This document shows, piece after piece, positions 38,801-52,500 of a stretch of 64,000 nucleotides of DNA. Position 1 is the stretch's first letter. Each line of letters starts with the position of its first letter. The notes under the pieces were generated by a model. It was given only the letters and a program-made list of their open reading frames with translations. It searched no databases and was not told where the DNA came from. The stretch is from Amblyornis subalaris. Taxonomy: Eukaryota > Chordata > Aves > Passeriformes > Ptilonorhynchidae. A program made the position numbers and the translations under genes. The DNA is taken from contig JACAXG010000012.1 in NCBI GenBank assembly GCA_018881555.1, forward strand, positions 13,694,279-13,758,278, in the 5' to 3' direction.

Positions 38801-41800
38801 CAGATCATGGGCGCACAGCCATTGGCAGTTTCATTACCTCCTAAAATCAGTGGATACAGTTGATCAAACTTGCAAGACCTGATAAAAAATATTGCTCCCT
38901 TTAAATCTTAACAGGGCTCCTCCAATCAAAATTGTTCTTATGGTTTGCACTAACACTTTGTCTAATTTACTTCGGACAGGAATTGATTTTCTGTTCCCAA
39001 TGAGGCATTTTCCGTAGTGAGCAGATTTCCATGCTGAACTGTGGGGGCAGATTTACATGCTGAAAGCTTGAAACTGTAAAAGGGGAAAAAAATAGCAAAA
39101 AGCTCTTGTCTACCCCCTGCTGTTTTGGCACTGCCCACTAACTCTCTGTTTGGGGTTTTTTCTAAGTTGACCATCTTAAATAAAAAACATAGAACACCTA
39201 AAGAAAATCAATTTTAAAAAAAGGGCTACATTTGCCCTCTGTGTCTCTGTGTATGACTGCAGCACAACAGCAATATTACAGAATGTCAATTTTTCATTAC
39301 TACGAAGAGGCTGCCAAAAGGCAGTATATTCTCACTTCTGAATTTTTAATTATCTACACATGTATGAATATATGTATTGAGTGTATCTTGCAGGTTTATA
39401 ATCTGTAACAAACAGAAGACTTTGCATCTGAAGTCTGAACTGTTAACTATACAAGTACTAGATAACTTTATTCTAAGTAGTACTCTATGGTTTAGCAGTC
39501 AGCAGTAGTTGCTTGTTCCAATTTCCTTTTACAGATGCCATGAAAAATACTCTGGGACACTGCTGAATATTTTAGGGCTTGAGCAAAAGGGTAAACTGTG
39601 GCCAGCCCAGCTGCAGAAATTGGTCAGACCTTTTCATATCTTGCAGATAATGATTCTCAGCTACAATTCAGCCGCTTCTATTTAGACCCAGGCTTCTAAC
39701 GCCAAACCTCAATCACTTGCAGCAATTTGAACTCATGTCAGATGGTGCCTAAGAAATACCTTTTGGTGTTCCTCTGTAGTTCTTTTCTAAAAAAACCCCA
39801 AACAAAATAAATAAAAACACCACCACCAACCAACCAACCAACAACAATAAATAAACTTTAAGGCTTCAGAGTTTCCTTCACAGAAGTGTAAAAAAATAAA
39901 AGAGAAAAAGTTGAAGATTTATTTGACAGTATAAAGTATAACCTCAAACTCAGGGTTCTGGAAACAAACAGGACTGTGTTCCCAAAAAATGCTGGTGGAT
40001 CAGATAATAATATACCTGCAAACACTTCTAAACCTGCTGTTAATAACCAGCTTTATCCTGTCACTTGGTCAGTGTCAGTCATGTCACGAGTCAAAACCTC
40101 TGCTGAAAGAATGAGAAGAATTTGGAAACTCCTCTGTCATTTTCATCTCAATGTTCTAATGCCTTTAGGGACAGACTGCACAAAATACCAGAAAAATACA
40201 ATTGGTGTTGGACCATGTATGAAAATTCAGGAGAATGATATATCAAAGGGCTAAACCCACAGTTTTTTCTCAATATGGTATACTCATGTTTCCTATTTCT
40301 TGTTAGAAATTGACTAGAAATTATCCATATTTCAAACTCTATTTTAAATGATTGATTGCATTGGAAAATCTTTTTGACTGGGTGGCTGGAAATGTGCATT
40401 CCCTGTGTTTTTTCATTATGAAGCTTTCATTTTGTCTTGTAACACTCCAGGTGTGAGTGCCAACGATTTTCTATCTCACAGGAAGTAAAATCACCAATAA
40501 TAGATGCAATAATGCTATTTTAATGTATTTTCTTTCACATTAAAAATAAAAGATGGAACTAGAAAGAAAGAGATCATTCATCTTCTGTCAAAAATACAAG
40601 TGCAAGAGAAGAAGAAACATATATATATATATGATTTGGTTTTATATCAAATATATATGCAGCACAAATGCATAATAGAGAACTTCACTTGTAAAGTTAC
40701 AAAAACCCCCACATCTTCAGAAATTTCCTTTATAATTCCAACTGCTTTTTACTGAAAAGTGGAGACCTGGAAAGCTTTTATGAACCAAGATGTTTACTAC
40801 TGCCATTATGAAAATTTCTTTCCACAGAACAAGTAATTTGCTTGAAAACTTGTATGTGAAACACCTTCCTCTTTTTCTACTTTAAGTCAGAATGTAGCAA
40901 ATTAAATTCAATAGGGAATAAAGGATAAAACAAGTGTTTCCTCTGTTCAGGATTGTTAGAGTAACCTTATTGCTGCAGGGAGGATATAAAAAAAGTAATT
41001 TTCTTTCTATTGCAAAAATTCTTTCCATTTAAGTGCCTCATTTCACTTGAGAAGCACAACACTGGTTGTTCACCTCTACATCCATTAGCCACTTAAACAC
41101 ATTAAAGTGCTTTAAAAAAATTTTGCAATAAAATTTAGGCTTTTACTAGACATTCTTCATGACAGGTAGAAATAACCCTTTTTATTCTCTATATATTTTC
41201 CTGTATTTCTCAGTTCTTGTCTTTTGTGATAGAAAAAAAGTCACTGTTTTTACTGTAATGCAGCAATAAAAATCAGGAGTTGAAACTGAGAAAAATAAGT
41301 TTTATAAACCTTGACTCTAAACTTTGTGAATGTTAATAACCATATTCAATTAAAACAAAAAATCTAAACCAAAATAATTACATGATGGTAAGAAATTTAG
41401 ACTGCCACTCTTTACTATAAATTAAATCTCAAGGGGTTTGGATGCTTCTTGTCAGCATTATTTATGTTTTTACCTTACTGTTATTGGACAATATCGTAGC
41501 AATTAGAAGAGCAGTAGTCTGTGCGTCTGCTTTGGTAATTCCTCCTTGAAACAAAAGGATTAAAGATACATTCCAAATTTTGTTTAGCTTTAATCTAATT
41601 ATTCTAAAATAAAAGATTGAATATCTGCATTGTACAATCCCAAACAAGCACAACTAAACTGCACAGTGTACCTGCCAGCTGAGCTGCTGTGAGTCTATGC
41701 GCATTTTTGGCTGGTCCCAAAGGTGATAAGAGTAATGCTATTATTTTTGTGAAGTGCCATCAGTGACCAAGTGGTTTTCAAATATTCTCCTGTAAGCAAA

Positions 41801-44800
41801 CTGAGCCCGTACAGTGACAAACTTCTGCTGGCTGTGACGTGGCTGTTTCCAGGGCTGCCTTGGCGCAATCAAGTGTGCTGGTCTGCTCACTGTTTCCATG
41901 GATGTGCTTTTTAAGACAGCTTTCATCATACATGATTTTGTTATGGAAAACAAATCAGTTGAAAGAGCAGTAGATAAGCTTGTAATTTCAAAGTCTATTG
42001 ACACTTCTGCATTTTTTCTCATTTCCTGATGTATTTATAACCAAAGCACTTGTGTGTCAAGCTGACAGGTCTCTTAAATGTCTTTTTGGGCTGAATGAGC
42101 ACTACTGTTTAAGTTTCTGTTGGCTACATGGAATCCTTTGTCAGAAAACTACTTCTTTTCCCTTCTCTCTTAGCAAAATGCTACTGATGAAAGGGTGTGT
42201 AATTCTACTGGTGTCTTCATGTTCAATTAAATTCAGATCAAAATATCAGTCAGTGTTACTCACTTTCCTACGTAACTTATAATTTGGAATATTTTGCACT
42301 TTGTTATGGCCAAAAACTAGGTCAGAGGGAGGTGGTGGAATAATATAAAATTCATCAGAAATTTAGTCTAAGAAAAACACTAAATATTGGCTTTTGAAAA
42401 TAATTGCTCACATTATTAAATATTACTGATCTTCTGAGTGTCTCTTCCTTACTTAATACTAAGTCAAGTGATTTGGCTTTAAGAAGTTCTGTTGCTGCTT
42501 TGTGTGGGAGTGCTGACACAGCATCCACATAGTCCTGTCTAATGTTTCCACTGAGACACTAAGCCTTCTTTTTTTTGTATGGGCTGTCAATACTCTTCCA
42601 TTCCAGCTCGGAGCTGAACAGTTTGTTTCATTTAAGCTCTCCCTGCATTGTCAAGGGGCGCTGGAAAAGCTGCTTTAACGTGGCACCAGGAGTTGTCACA
42701 CAGGCAGATGAAGGGGTTGCCTTTTTCTGTCATGCAGCTCTTAGTTGCTGCTGACAGCTGAGATGCAGTGTTAGACTTTATGCTAAGTTAAACATAGAAG
42801 GAGCGGGATTCAGGAGGATCAAGGAAAAGCTCTGGATTGGGGCCAATATCAGTCCAATTACTCATCACAGACTTTGTCAGACAACATGTATGTTGTGCGT
42901 GCTCGAGTTTGAGAGAACACTATTGTACAAATCAAGAACAATATGTATATTATCAATTATCAAGACAATATGAACAAGATAAGCATATATTAAAACTCTT
43001 AACAGGAAAAAATATCCAATATCTTCCAAAGGACTTTTTAACATTTTCCTCTACATGCTTTTTTTCTTGACCCCAGCAGTCCCATAAGTCACTGCATTTG
43101 GTAACAGGTAGTAGAATTCCTACTAGAGTCTATTGTACAGGTGCACAAATGCTTAATAACACTTTTGGTGAACTTGCTTTTCAACACAAGAAAGGAATTG
43201 CCAGGGAGGGGGTTTTTTACTTAACAAGGATTAATGAGTTTTGATGTCTCCGATGAGGAATAGTGCAGATATAAATGATATATTCAGCTTACGGCATTCA
43301 TTCTCAAATCAGAGAAACCCAGCCTGAGTCATATGAACTCAGACTTGCATGTTCCATCATATTTGTCATTTAATTATCTAGATTAATATTCAGCTTGTCA
43401 GCAGCATTATCCGCCTAAGCAAACTCCAAAAATCGGTAGATATGCTCTAGCATGGCTAAAAAAAGCAAGTAGGTTCTAGTATGACCTGAAAGCATCTACC
43501 ATTTAAGCATATTCTGATGTTGAGCAAAGCACGACCTTAGAGATGTAGGTTCTGTATTTTCATGATCTGATACTGATTTCTTCTCCCTCCAATCCTCTTC
43601 AAATAGATGCACTTAAGCAGAGTCTTGGAATTGTAAAAATATTTAGGCCTGGGCAGCTGGCACTTGGAAGAGAAACACTGCATGAAGTGTGTCAGAAAAG
43701 CACTGGACAGGTTCGTGTTCAGGAACTGAGAATCCTTAGGGGACAAGCCTTTTATAGAAGCACTCAGTTGCTTTCTCACAGGCTAAGAAGTGATGTAGGA
43801 AGTGCTGTGTCTCTTTTGCAGTCCTCTGGTCCTTTTCTGGTTTTCAATCATCTGCTCTTTTTCAGTCTTCCCCCAACTCTCTCTCTCACTTTACTCTTTT
43901 CATTGCATTTAACCTTTTCTAGTGCCTTTTACAATTTCTCAGACAGTCTTGTCTCTCTAGGATGAATAAGCCTTCCTTATCCTAGCACCCGGTATCACTG
44001 GAGTTCTTCAAATTAAGCTAAAGCACAAATTAGCTGGAAGGTTGATGTAGCAGCAGACAGGCAGAGTAAGTTCACTTAAACTGTAATAAGTAGATACTTC
44101 ATAGCTAGAAGTAGGACAAGGAATTTGTTACATGACAATTATGAACTTGGGCACTTTCTAATAATAGTACAATGCTTATTCAGTGCATTTCCCATGAGAT
44201 AAAAGCATGATGGGTTTGATTACATTAGCATTTACTAACTGCAGGGAATTGCTTTGTTTTCTTCATATTTGAACTGGCAGATCAGCGGACTACCGCAAGT
44301 GTTTGCTATTGGGTCAGAGATGGGGAAGGTAAGGGATATTACCCGTAAGGTCTCACTGCCTTAGCGGGGAAACCTCTGCAAACATTTAAAAAAACTTGAG
44401 TGCTGCTGTAGCTGTGCAAAGATGTTTCTCTATATTCAAAAGCAGTTCTGCTGTTATCCATATATGACAGCAAGTTTTGTAGCATTTCGGTCATCAAAGG
44501 TAAGCTGATCAAACATATGTAACAAAAAAGGGTGAGAGAATTACAGCATCCACAGTCTGTGACTGGAAAGTCAGGAGAGGTTTTGCGGGAGTTCTGTATA
44601 GCTCAGAAGTCTCCAATCCTACAGTCTACTTTTCCCAAAAAAGATTTATTGAGATAGGCCTCTTTGTGAGAATGTAACCTAGGTTTACATGTGGGCAATT
44701 CACAATAAGATGGGAAACAGAATCCTATTTTTTCAGGTTCTTTGAAATGATCCTGTTATATTTAACAGGCATCTTGATGTTTTGTGAAATAGAATGAACA

Positions 44801-47021
44801 CTCAATTGTGATGAAATTTGCATCAAGTTCAAGCTTATAGCTATTTTGGTCTATATTTCAGTACCTCTCAGAGTTTTCTGAGAAAAAGAGGGATTGTGGT
44901 GTTATATAATTATGGCTATCTCAGTGTTTTAGTTTCTGGAGGTTTATTTTACATTTCATGTGTTGATGGACCTGTGTGGGCTGTACACAAAGAAGTTATG
45001 ATGTAAAAAAAAACCCAAATATTTTCATCCTTTGATTCCAAAGCAGGTACTTATGAAATTTGGAGCTACTTCCACAATCACAGTAACAAATCCAGAGGGC
45101 ACAATGAAACTATTTAAATTGCAGTGAGACTTGTAGAATATGTATGGTTTTTTTCCATTGAGTATGAAAACCTCTGTTGTCAGCACTTCATCTCATATTG
45201 GTTATTCTACATACTGAAGAGAATTTCGATTTCAACTTGTAGTCTAGGTAAAGAAACATGTCACAGCTGTTCTTAAATGATTCTCTTTGGACTTGTCTTG
45301 TTTTGTTTGCCAAAAGTGTGCATTGGAAAAAGCAGAGGAGTTGTGACGATAACTACTTATTTGGTTAGGTTTATTTATGCTGATCCCTTAGGAGGTTTCC
45401 TACTTTCTTAGCCAGATTCATCTTGTCAGAGGTCTATGCACTGACCCTATTCTGTCTCAAGCTGGTTTAGAACTTCAGTGAGCTTTCCTCCAGGTTTATG
45501 CTGACATCTCTTCTTTGCTGACATTGAGCAATCTCGTATGGAGTCTAAACCCGTGTAGTTGGAATCAAGGGTTCTTTGATTCTTGTTAGTTTCCCAAAAA
45601 CTAATGATTTTTCATGTAAAATAATTTCAAAACAAGTTTTGTTTTATATAAGTGGTTAAGAACATAGACAAGACAAGGTTTATCTTTTCTGGAATGTAAT
45701 TGTATGGAGCTAAGATTCTTTAACAATCCTGTTCACAGAAAAAATATTACTTGAGTGAATGTAACCTCTAGTATTCATCTGTCTGAATGTTTATTGTAAA
45801 TAAAGGCTAAACAATGTAATTTTTCTTTCTTGTCAATAGATATCTTCTCATTATTTTTAATCCTTCATGTTCAATGGAATCTTTCAGAAGGCTTAAAGTA
45901 AAAAAGCTGCTCTTTGCATGTCATGAGCACAAAGTCTTAGTCTTGAGGAAATTTTGAAGGAACTTTGTCTAGACATTAGTAGAAGAGGTTTGGGGTGGTT
46001 TTTTTTGTTTCTCCAAAGGAAGTTTAATAGTTTTCAATCTGAAATTGATTTATAGTTTTTAAGATTTTGTAATTCCCTGCTTTACAAAGAAACTTGTTTC
46101 CTGGCCTGAAAATGTCTTTCCCATTTAATTTTATGCTCTGAAAATGACTTGATTCAGTGAATTGGTATTTTCTGATACAAAGTTCCAGAATTCCCAGGAA
46201 GCTTTCTCTTTCTAGTGTCCTGAGAATTTTTGTGGAACATTAAAGCAGGTGGCCCAAATTTGTAGACTGAGGAAACAAGCAAGTAGATGGCATTGAGGTT
46301 TAAATGAGAGTGGCTTAATGCAAGCTGGAAAAAGGAGGATGAGTCTGAGGGACTAAGCAGTTGTGAGATTTGTCACAACAGTGGGAGGAAAAGCATTTAA
46401 CTAAACAATAAAAGTCTAATAATGAAATATATTTGTGTACCAGACTTCTGCACGGTACTGTAAAGATGTAAAATGCCGTGTAATTGCTATGATTTATTAA
46501 TGCATTTGTATAGTTTTGTAATAGCTGTTGTACTTTCTAATAACAACCAATACATTTATAAACACATTGTTGGCAAGGCTGTTTTAGTCAACCAACTGCT
46601 TCTAAACTTATATAATTTTTGAGACATTATTTTAGCATGCACTTTAGAGTTTTCTGCATACAAAAAACTCCTAATTTCTTTTCAATAAGACCTTAAGGAA
46701 TTCAAGCCCAGGAAGAAGTTTATTTAATGGCACATTGAGTTGCTAACACACACTGTTTTATAGCTACTTGAAAGTAGTAGATGATTTGCCTTCTCCTATA
46801 TGTGATGGATTGCAGTTGTTTTCTTTGGTGGAACTCAAGGTTCAACAATCAGTAGGTATCTTCTCCCAAAGAAACGTAACATAAGAAAAGAGAAGTTCTT
46901 CAAGTGGGATAAAACCTGTAGTCTTTATAGACTAAGCAGACATGTTTTACCTGGTTTTCTTGATGGAATTGAGCAGATTTGAATTCTGTTTTCCATTCCT
47001 CAAACCTGGCAGGATTAGTGC
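35831..47021. other. AT-rich non-coding stretch, no gene recognised
   Basis: No coding region is recognised. Low-complexity tracts include an A/C-rich run with (CCAA)n near 39790-39855 and an (AT)n tract near 40619-40633. Blocks at about 41.65-42.03 kb and 43.25-43.52 kb look less AT-biased and motif-rich. Two short open segments with strong splice donors at 44281-44328 and 44446-44499 are treated as findings because the support is weak. No N calls occur in this stretch. Confidence 0.65.
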
Positions 47022-48139
47022 CAGTGATGGTGAGAACTGGGTGGGAAAATCCCAGGTGTTGCCTGTGAGGGTGAGAAGTGGGTGGGGCCATCGTAGCAAC
47101 GGGCAGTGAAGGTGAGGACGTTTAGGGCAGTCCCACGTAAGGACAGTGGGGTGAGAAGTGGGTGGGGCAGTCCCAGTAATGGTCAGTGACAATGAGGAAG
47201 ATTGGAGCAGTTCCAGGTCTGGTCAGTGAAGGTGAGAACTGGGTGGGGGCAGTCCAAGGTGTGGTCAGTGAGGCTTAGAAGGATTAGAACAGCTATAGCT
47301 ATAGTGAGTGATGGTGAGGAGGGGTTGGGCAGTCCCAGGTGTTGACAGTGAGGGTGAGAAGTGGATGGGGGTATCCTAGCTATGGGCAGTGAGGGTGAGG
47401 AGGTTTAGGGCAGTCCCAGGTAAGGACAGTGAGGGTGAGAAGTGGGTGGGGCAGTCCTAGGTGTAGTTAGCGAGGATGAGGAGGATCTGAGCACTTCCAG
47501 TTAAGTCAGTTTTGGTGGGGGCAGTCCCAGGTGTTGTCTGTGATGGTGAGAAGTGGGTGGGGCCATCCTAGCAATGGGCATTTAGTGTGATGATGTTTAG
47601 GGCAGTCCCAGGTAAGGAGAGTGAGGGTGAGAAGTGGGTGGGCAGTCCCAGTTGCGGTCAGTGAGGATGAGGAGGATTGGAGCAGTTCCAGGTCTGGTCA
47701 GTGAGAGTGAGAAGTGGGTGGGGTCATCCTAGCAAAGGGCAGTGAGAGTGAGGATTTTTTTGGGCAGTCCAAGATAAGGACAGTGAGGATGAGAAGTGGG
47801 TAGGGCAGTCCTAAGTGTGGTCAGTGAGGATGAGGTGGATCTGAGCACTTCCAGTTAAGTCAGTGATGGTGAGGAAGGCTGGGGCAGTCCCAGTGTTGTC
47901 TGTGAGGGTGAGATGTGGGTGGGGCCATCGTAGCAATGGGCAGTGAGGGTGAGGAGGTTTAGGGCAGTCCCATGTAAGGCCAGTGGGGGTGAGAAGTGGG
48001 TGGGGCAGTCCCAGTAATGGTCAGTGACAATGAGGAAGATTGGAGCAGTTCCAGGTCTGGTCAGTGAGGGTGAGAACTGGGTGGGGGCAGTCCTAGGTGT
48101 GGTCAGTGAGGATTAGGAGGATTAGAACAATTATAGCTT
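47022..48139 (+). repeat. G-rich minisatellite, ~27 units of 40-42 bp
   Basis: Units begin with CAGTGAGGGTGAG and continue with variants of AAGTGGGTGGGGCAGTCCC. The first starts fall at 47022, 47063, 47104, 47144, 47184, 47224 and 47266, giving a 40-42 bp period. Unit types differ: some carry CCATCGTAGCAA, some CCAGGTAAGGA, some GGATTGGAGCAGTTCCAG. The block at about 47051-47300 recurs at about 47889-48138, offset about 840 bp, and a smaller one (GAGCACTTCCAGTTAAGTCA) recurs about 354 bp apart, so the array also grew by block duplication. Minus-strand open frames at the left end are by-products of the repeat. Flanks are ordinary AT-rich DNA. Confidence 0.95.
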
Positions 48140-49323
48140 GGCACCACATCCTGCTGCTGCAGCTGGAGGGTTTGCTCTGTATTCCTGAACAGCTCATGTC
48201 AAATTTCCTCTAATCAAAGCTTTAGTCACAGAATAGGAAAAAGAGCCAACTCTTCAGGATCTTCTTTATCAGTCTGTTAAATCTAAGTAGAAGCAAATAT
48301 AATAGCAACAGATTTTGGAATGATGAAATTGAAACAAAATAATATTTCTCTTTGGAGTACTAACCATATTGACAGAAATCGGATGAACACATTTTCCAGG
48401 TGTTCCTTGTGATTGCTGTTTTCATATTTATTTTTGGCAACTCTGGCATCTCATTTTTGTAACATTTCAAATTTTGTTTTTCCTCTGCAATATTTACTGT
48501 AAAACATGGCCCATATTTCTAAATTTAATCTCATTGCTTATTCATCCTGTGATAGAGGAAAGCTTTCTCTTCCCTGACAGATCTCTTGTAGTGGAATTTA
48601 TACACACTGTTTGTTTTTTCTCTTGAAAAATAGATTGACATTTACTAAAGCAAATTTACAAATCCATTCTTCCTTGGTCTGTTTTTTATGTTTTTTTTCT
48701 GGTGTTTTGGGGTAGCAGGGTGTGAACAAAATCTTAAATATTATCTTTAAAGGCTCTTTAACCTATAGGTTTAAATCAAAGCACATTATCTGTATCTTTA
48801 AAAGGTGTATTGGAACTGTGCTTTGACTCTTAGCTTCGCAATATATAATAGGCTTATCAGAGTTGAATCCAGGAAAAAATATCCAGAGGCTTGTATCTCT
48901 CTCTTTAAATGTTTTAAAATGAGCCCTATTTCTTTTCACATTAAGGTTGAAATGGGAAAAGAATTGAGTCTAGATGGAAAACTTGATTTAGACCATAAAT
49001 TGAGATTTATTTTTTGTTCCTGTCCCTCTGTTCAAGATCTTGAATGTTCAAATACATCTGGTACAAGATACTTTGATTTCTCTGTTTCAAAATAGGTTAA
49101 AAAGAACATTGGAGAGAATGGGATGTGATGTGTATTACTAATTATTTTAAAATGTGAAAAGTAGAAGCCATTCGAAAATTCAGCCTAACTTGTCAGCTAG
49201 CCTGTTAGAGGAAAGAAACAAGCTGGTTCACAAAGCTGAGAATGATTCAGGGTTGATAGGCATGGCAGATGCAGAGGGGACATATCAGCTACTGTGTGCC
49301 ATTACAAGTTGATAATTCTAGGC

Positions 49324-49386
49324 AGATTAGTCTAAAGGACTAATCTATGAAGTGCACTATGCACTTGAGTGCTAATTGCACTCAAG
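49324..49386. repeat. Three consecutive perfect inverted repeats
   Basis: Within 63 bp lie AGATTAGTC/GACTAATCT (49324-49346, loop TAAAG), AAGTGCA/TGCACTT (49350-49366, loop CTA) and CTTGAGTGC/GCACTCAAG (49364-49386, loop TAATT). The second and third share 3 bases and so are mutually exclusive as full hairpins. The words CACTTGA and CACTCAAG resemble NKX2-type homeodomain sites (core TCAAGTG). The arms are seen directly; any binding role is inference. Confidence 0.6.
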
Positions 49387-49451
49387 GACACCTGCTCACA
49401 GATAACTTCAGGATGTTCCCATTTGTGTGATGACTTTTTCTATCATTTCAG

Positions 49452-49547
49452 TTGCTGTTATGCAAGTGTGGCTAAACAGTGTCACATACCATTCTATTGC
49501 TATTTAGTGCTATCTGACATGATGTCATCTGACAGGATCACCTTTGG
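49452..49547 (+). CDS. Weak candidate internal exon, unknown product
   Basis: A 96-nt segment is preceded by a pyrimidine-rich stretch ending ACTTTTTCTATCATTTCAG, a good splice acceptor, and followed by TGG then GTGAGTG, a good donor. One frame is open throughout (1 nt, 31 codons, 2 nt); its peptide begins CCYASVAKQCHIPFYCYLVL and is cysteine-rich at the start. The other two frames have stops. I recognise no family, and no partner exon could be linked. Many acceptor-donor pairs exist by chance in 64 kb, so this is a flag rather than a gene call. Confidence 0.13.
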
Positions 49548-52500
49548 GTGAGTGAGAATTTTCACTGCTGCTCAAGCCTCGAAATAAAAATTCATCCTGT
49601 GTATGTGCTGTACCTGCCAAGTTGGCTCTTTAATCTGAGTTAATAGTCCCTTCGTATATAGCACAGTAGCCATTCCATTTCAGACACATTGAAGCTATAG
49701 CCAAAAGTTAATGCATCTAAATTACATAATGATAATTTTTCAGTGTACAAAAATGACCTTACTGAAATGGAATGAGTAACTAATCTCCTTAATACAGTAT
49801 GTTCAGCCCCAGTTTCTTGCATAGTTTCTTGCATAGTGCCCAGTGGAGGGTGTGGCACCTCAGGATGGGGTCCCAAGGGACCAGGTATCTCTCTCAAGGA
49901 GGATCCTTGGAGCTATCTGTGCAAGGATACAGAGGGGTTTGAAAGTCAGTGCCCCTCTGAGATTTCATCTCCTCTCCAGTGTCAAGAAAACCTCTACCTC
50001 TTACAAGATTCCCTTACTTGAAGGCTTATCTTCTTTCTTTCAAAAAGGTGTTTTTGAACGCTGCTTTTGAAGAAGATGCAGATGGAGGATGAGCCATACA
50101 TTTGGGATTAAAGCACTGTTCCAGAATGGAGGAGGTGGCTTGGCTCCTACACCTGCCAGGGCTGTTCAAACCAACAAGTCCTGACCTCTGGGAGTGCGCT
50201 AAGCACAAAAGTCTGAGCATTCTGCCTCAGTGCTGACCTGGGGTAAAGATGGTGCTGTTTGCTTTCTTCATGCTTTTGTATCTTAAGTACATTTCTTCCA
50301 TATATATTACTTTAGAAATTGCTTTTAAAAATATGCTGAAGATAACCTGAAGGCATTTGGCAGAGCCTTAGCTTCATAATAAATTATTTTTAAGACAAGA
50401 GATGATATTGCAGGCTATTTTAATAAATGTCAGTGGCACAGCATTGTGACAGAAGGGCTCTCAAGCTCTTGAGGTAACTGCTTCACCCTATGGAAACACT
50501 GCTGTAGGATTCCTCACGATTTTCTGCACTGTGGAAGGATTTGCAGGCAGCTCTCTGGGGCTGAATACCTTTCCTGCCCCAGTTAGTGTAAGCAAAAGCT
50601 TTCCTTAGTCCCAATTATCATGTTCAGATTGCAGTGTGACAACACCTGGAGCCTCTGGTACTCTTGAATATGTTTTCACTGATGAATTGGTGAAGAAACT
50701 GGTCAGTGAGCAGATGGGTGGGCTCCAAACACTTCTTTGTGTCAATAGGATTGATCTGACAAGGAGGAAAAGAAAGAGTATACAGAGCTTTCCTTGGAGC
50801 ATTTAGATAGTATTTTCCAGCAGTCCTCTGTTTGTTTTATATATTTCAGGGTCAAGAACATTTAGCTCCCGACTTTGTGAGCAGAGTGCTCTTCGGCTTT
50901 TTGTGCAATGCCTTATGAAACAGTGCAATGGTTATCATGAAATGAAAAAAAGCACTAGCCATTGCGGAGCCTCAGACTCACTTTATAAATGGAACTATGA
51001 ATAATTAGAGCTTTATAAATGGTTTTCAAGAAAAACAATTGTCAGAAGAATAAATGCAGGGAATTGCAGTAGAATATTCAAGTGCATGTTTTTCATTTCT
51101 TTAGAAGTTATGATTAATAGAGTGAGCCCACAGAATCTTTTATATCTGTTCCTGGCCTGCAGAAAGCACAAAGCATCAGCATTGTCTGAAGCCGTTTGAA
51201 TTATGAGAACTGAACTTTGCATTTTACAAGACAAATGAACTTTACTTTTTAAATTGCTTTCAGTCTGAACTTGTTCTTGTGTTTAACCACTGACTGCAGT
51301 GTCAGGGAAACAGGATACAGAGCTTGCTTGTAGAGTGACACAATGAATTTAGTAGAATTAGGTAGAAATTTGATTTGGTGTTTCAGTATTAAGCACAAAC
51401 TTACAGCTCCTGGTGGTTTTCTCCACTTTTCTCCCCTTGTTTTGGAATTCTGAGCAGTTCTTGTTGACAGAAATCTGAGTTTCAATTGCTTTTTTTTTCC
51501 CTAATGTTTTGCTATTGATAGATAAAAATGAAAAAAACCTTACCTTTTAAAATATTTTGTTTCATTTCTATCTATTCCTGAAAGGCTGAAGGGATTTGAT
51601 TTAAACTCAAAAAATAAAAAGGTGCATTAGGCTAAAAACTCCCCTGTTCAACCATGAGGTATAGTTTAGAGAAAGACAATACATAGTATAAGCTCGTACA
51701 CAAGCTGAGGAGGAGCTTATTTATTTCTCTTCATTAAAATCACAAAGATACTGTGTTTATAGTCTTACACTTGATTCAGACTGAAGTTCCTTCCTGACTA
51801 AATCACCAGGATTTGGCAAGTATTTGCAATTTCTTATTCAGCAGGTCTGTAATACTCAGATCTGTATCAAAGTAATTAAAAATAAATATGAATCTGAGGC
51901 TTAAGTGCTGGTAATGTGTACCTGAGTGCATGCACACTCTCAAAGTGAAAAACAGGTCATGAAAAAATATTCTTTAAACAAAACTGTTGTTTATCTTGTA
52001 CCAGTGTCAGTTTTGTAAATCTTATTATTTCTATAACTTCAATGGGAACGTGGAACACCCTACTATCAGAATGTATTCATCACACACTCTTGTCACAGAA
52101 GTTTTCCTCATCACTCAAAAGAAAAACAATCCTAATAACTGGTAGCCTGTTATTCTCAGGCTATTCTCTATTGAAAGGTGCGTACCTGGTTGATTTCACT
52201 CTATAGTTTGCTGATTTTTCTAAAATAAATATGCACTTTGGGAAATGTGCTGACTGTTTAATGCATTTGAAAACAATTATGAAGTGTAGCTTATTTTCCT
52301 AAAAGAAACAAGTTTCTCTAAGTGTATTCCAATTAGGGTGGTCCTATACCCAGCAGTTTCCAGCTAAAGAGTTTACAGAAATCTTTTCTCAATTTTGGTT
52401 TCCATGCATTACCTCTATTTATCATTCCCTCAAAGCCCACATGAGTTATGAATTCTGAAAAGAAAACAGCTTGACAGAAATGGGTAAAAAACATAGTTTC

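Noticed and set aside
46900..47192. Two minus-strand ORFs rich in P, T, H and S
   Set aside because: They are translations of the left end of the 41-bp minisatellite.
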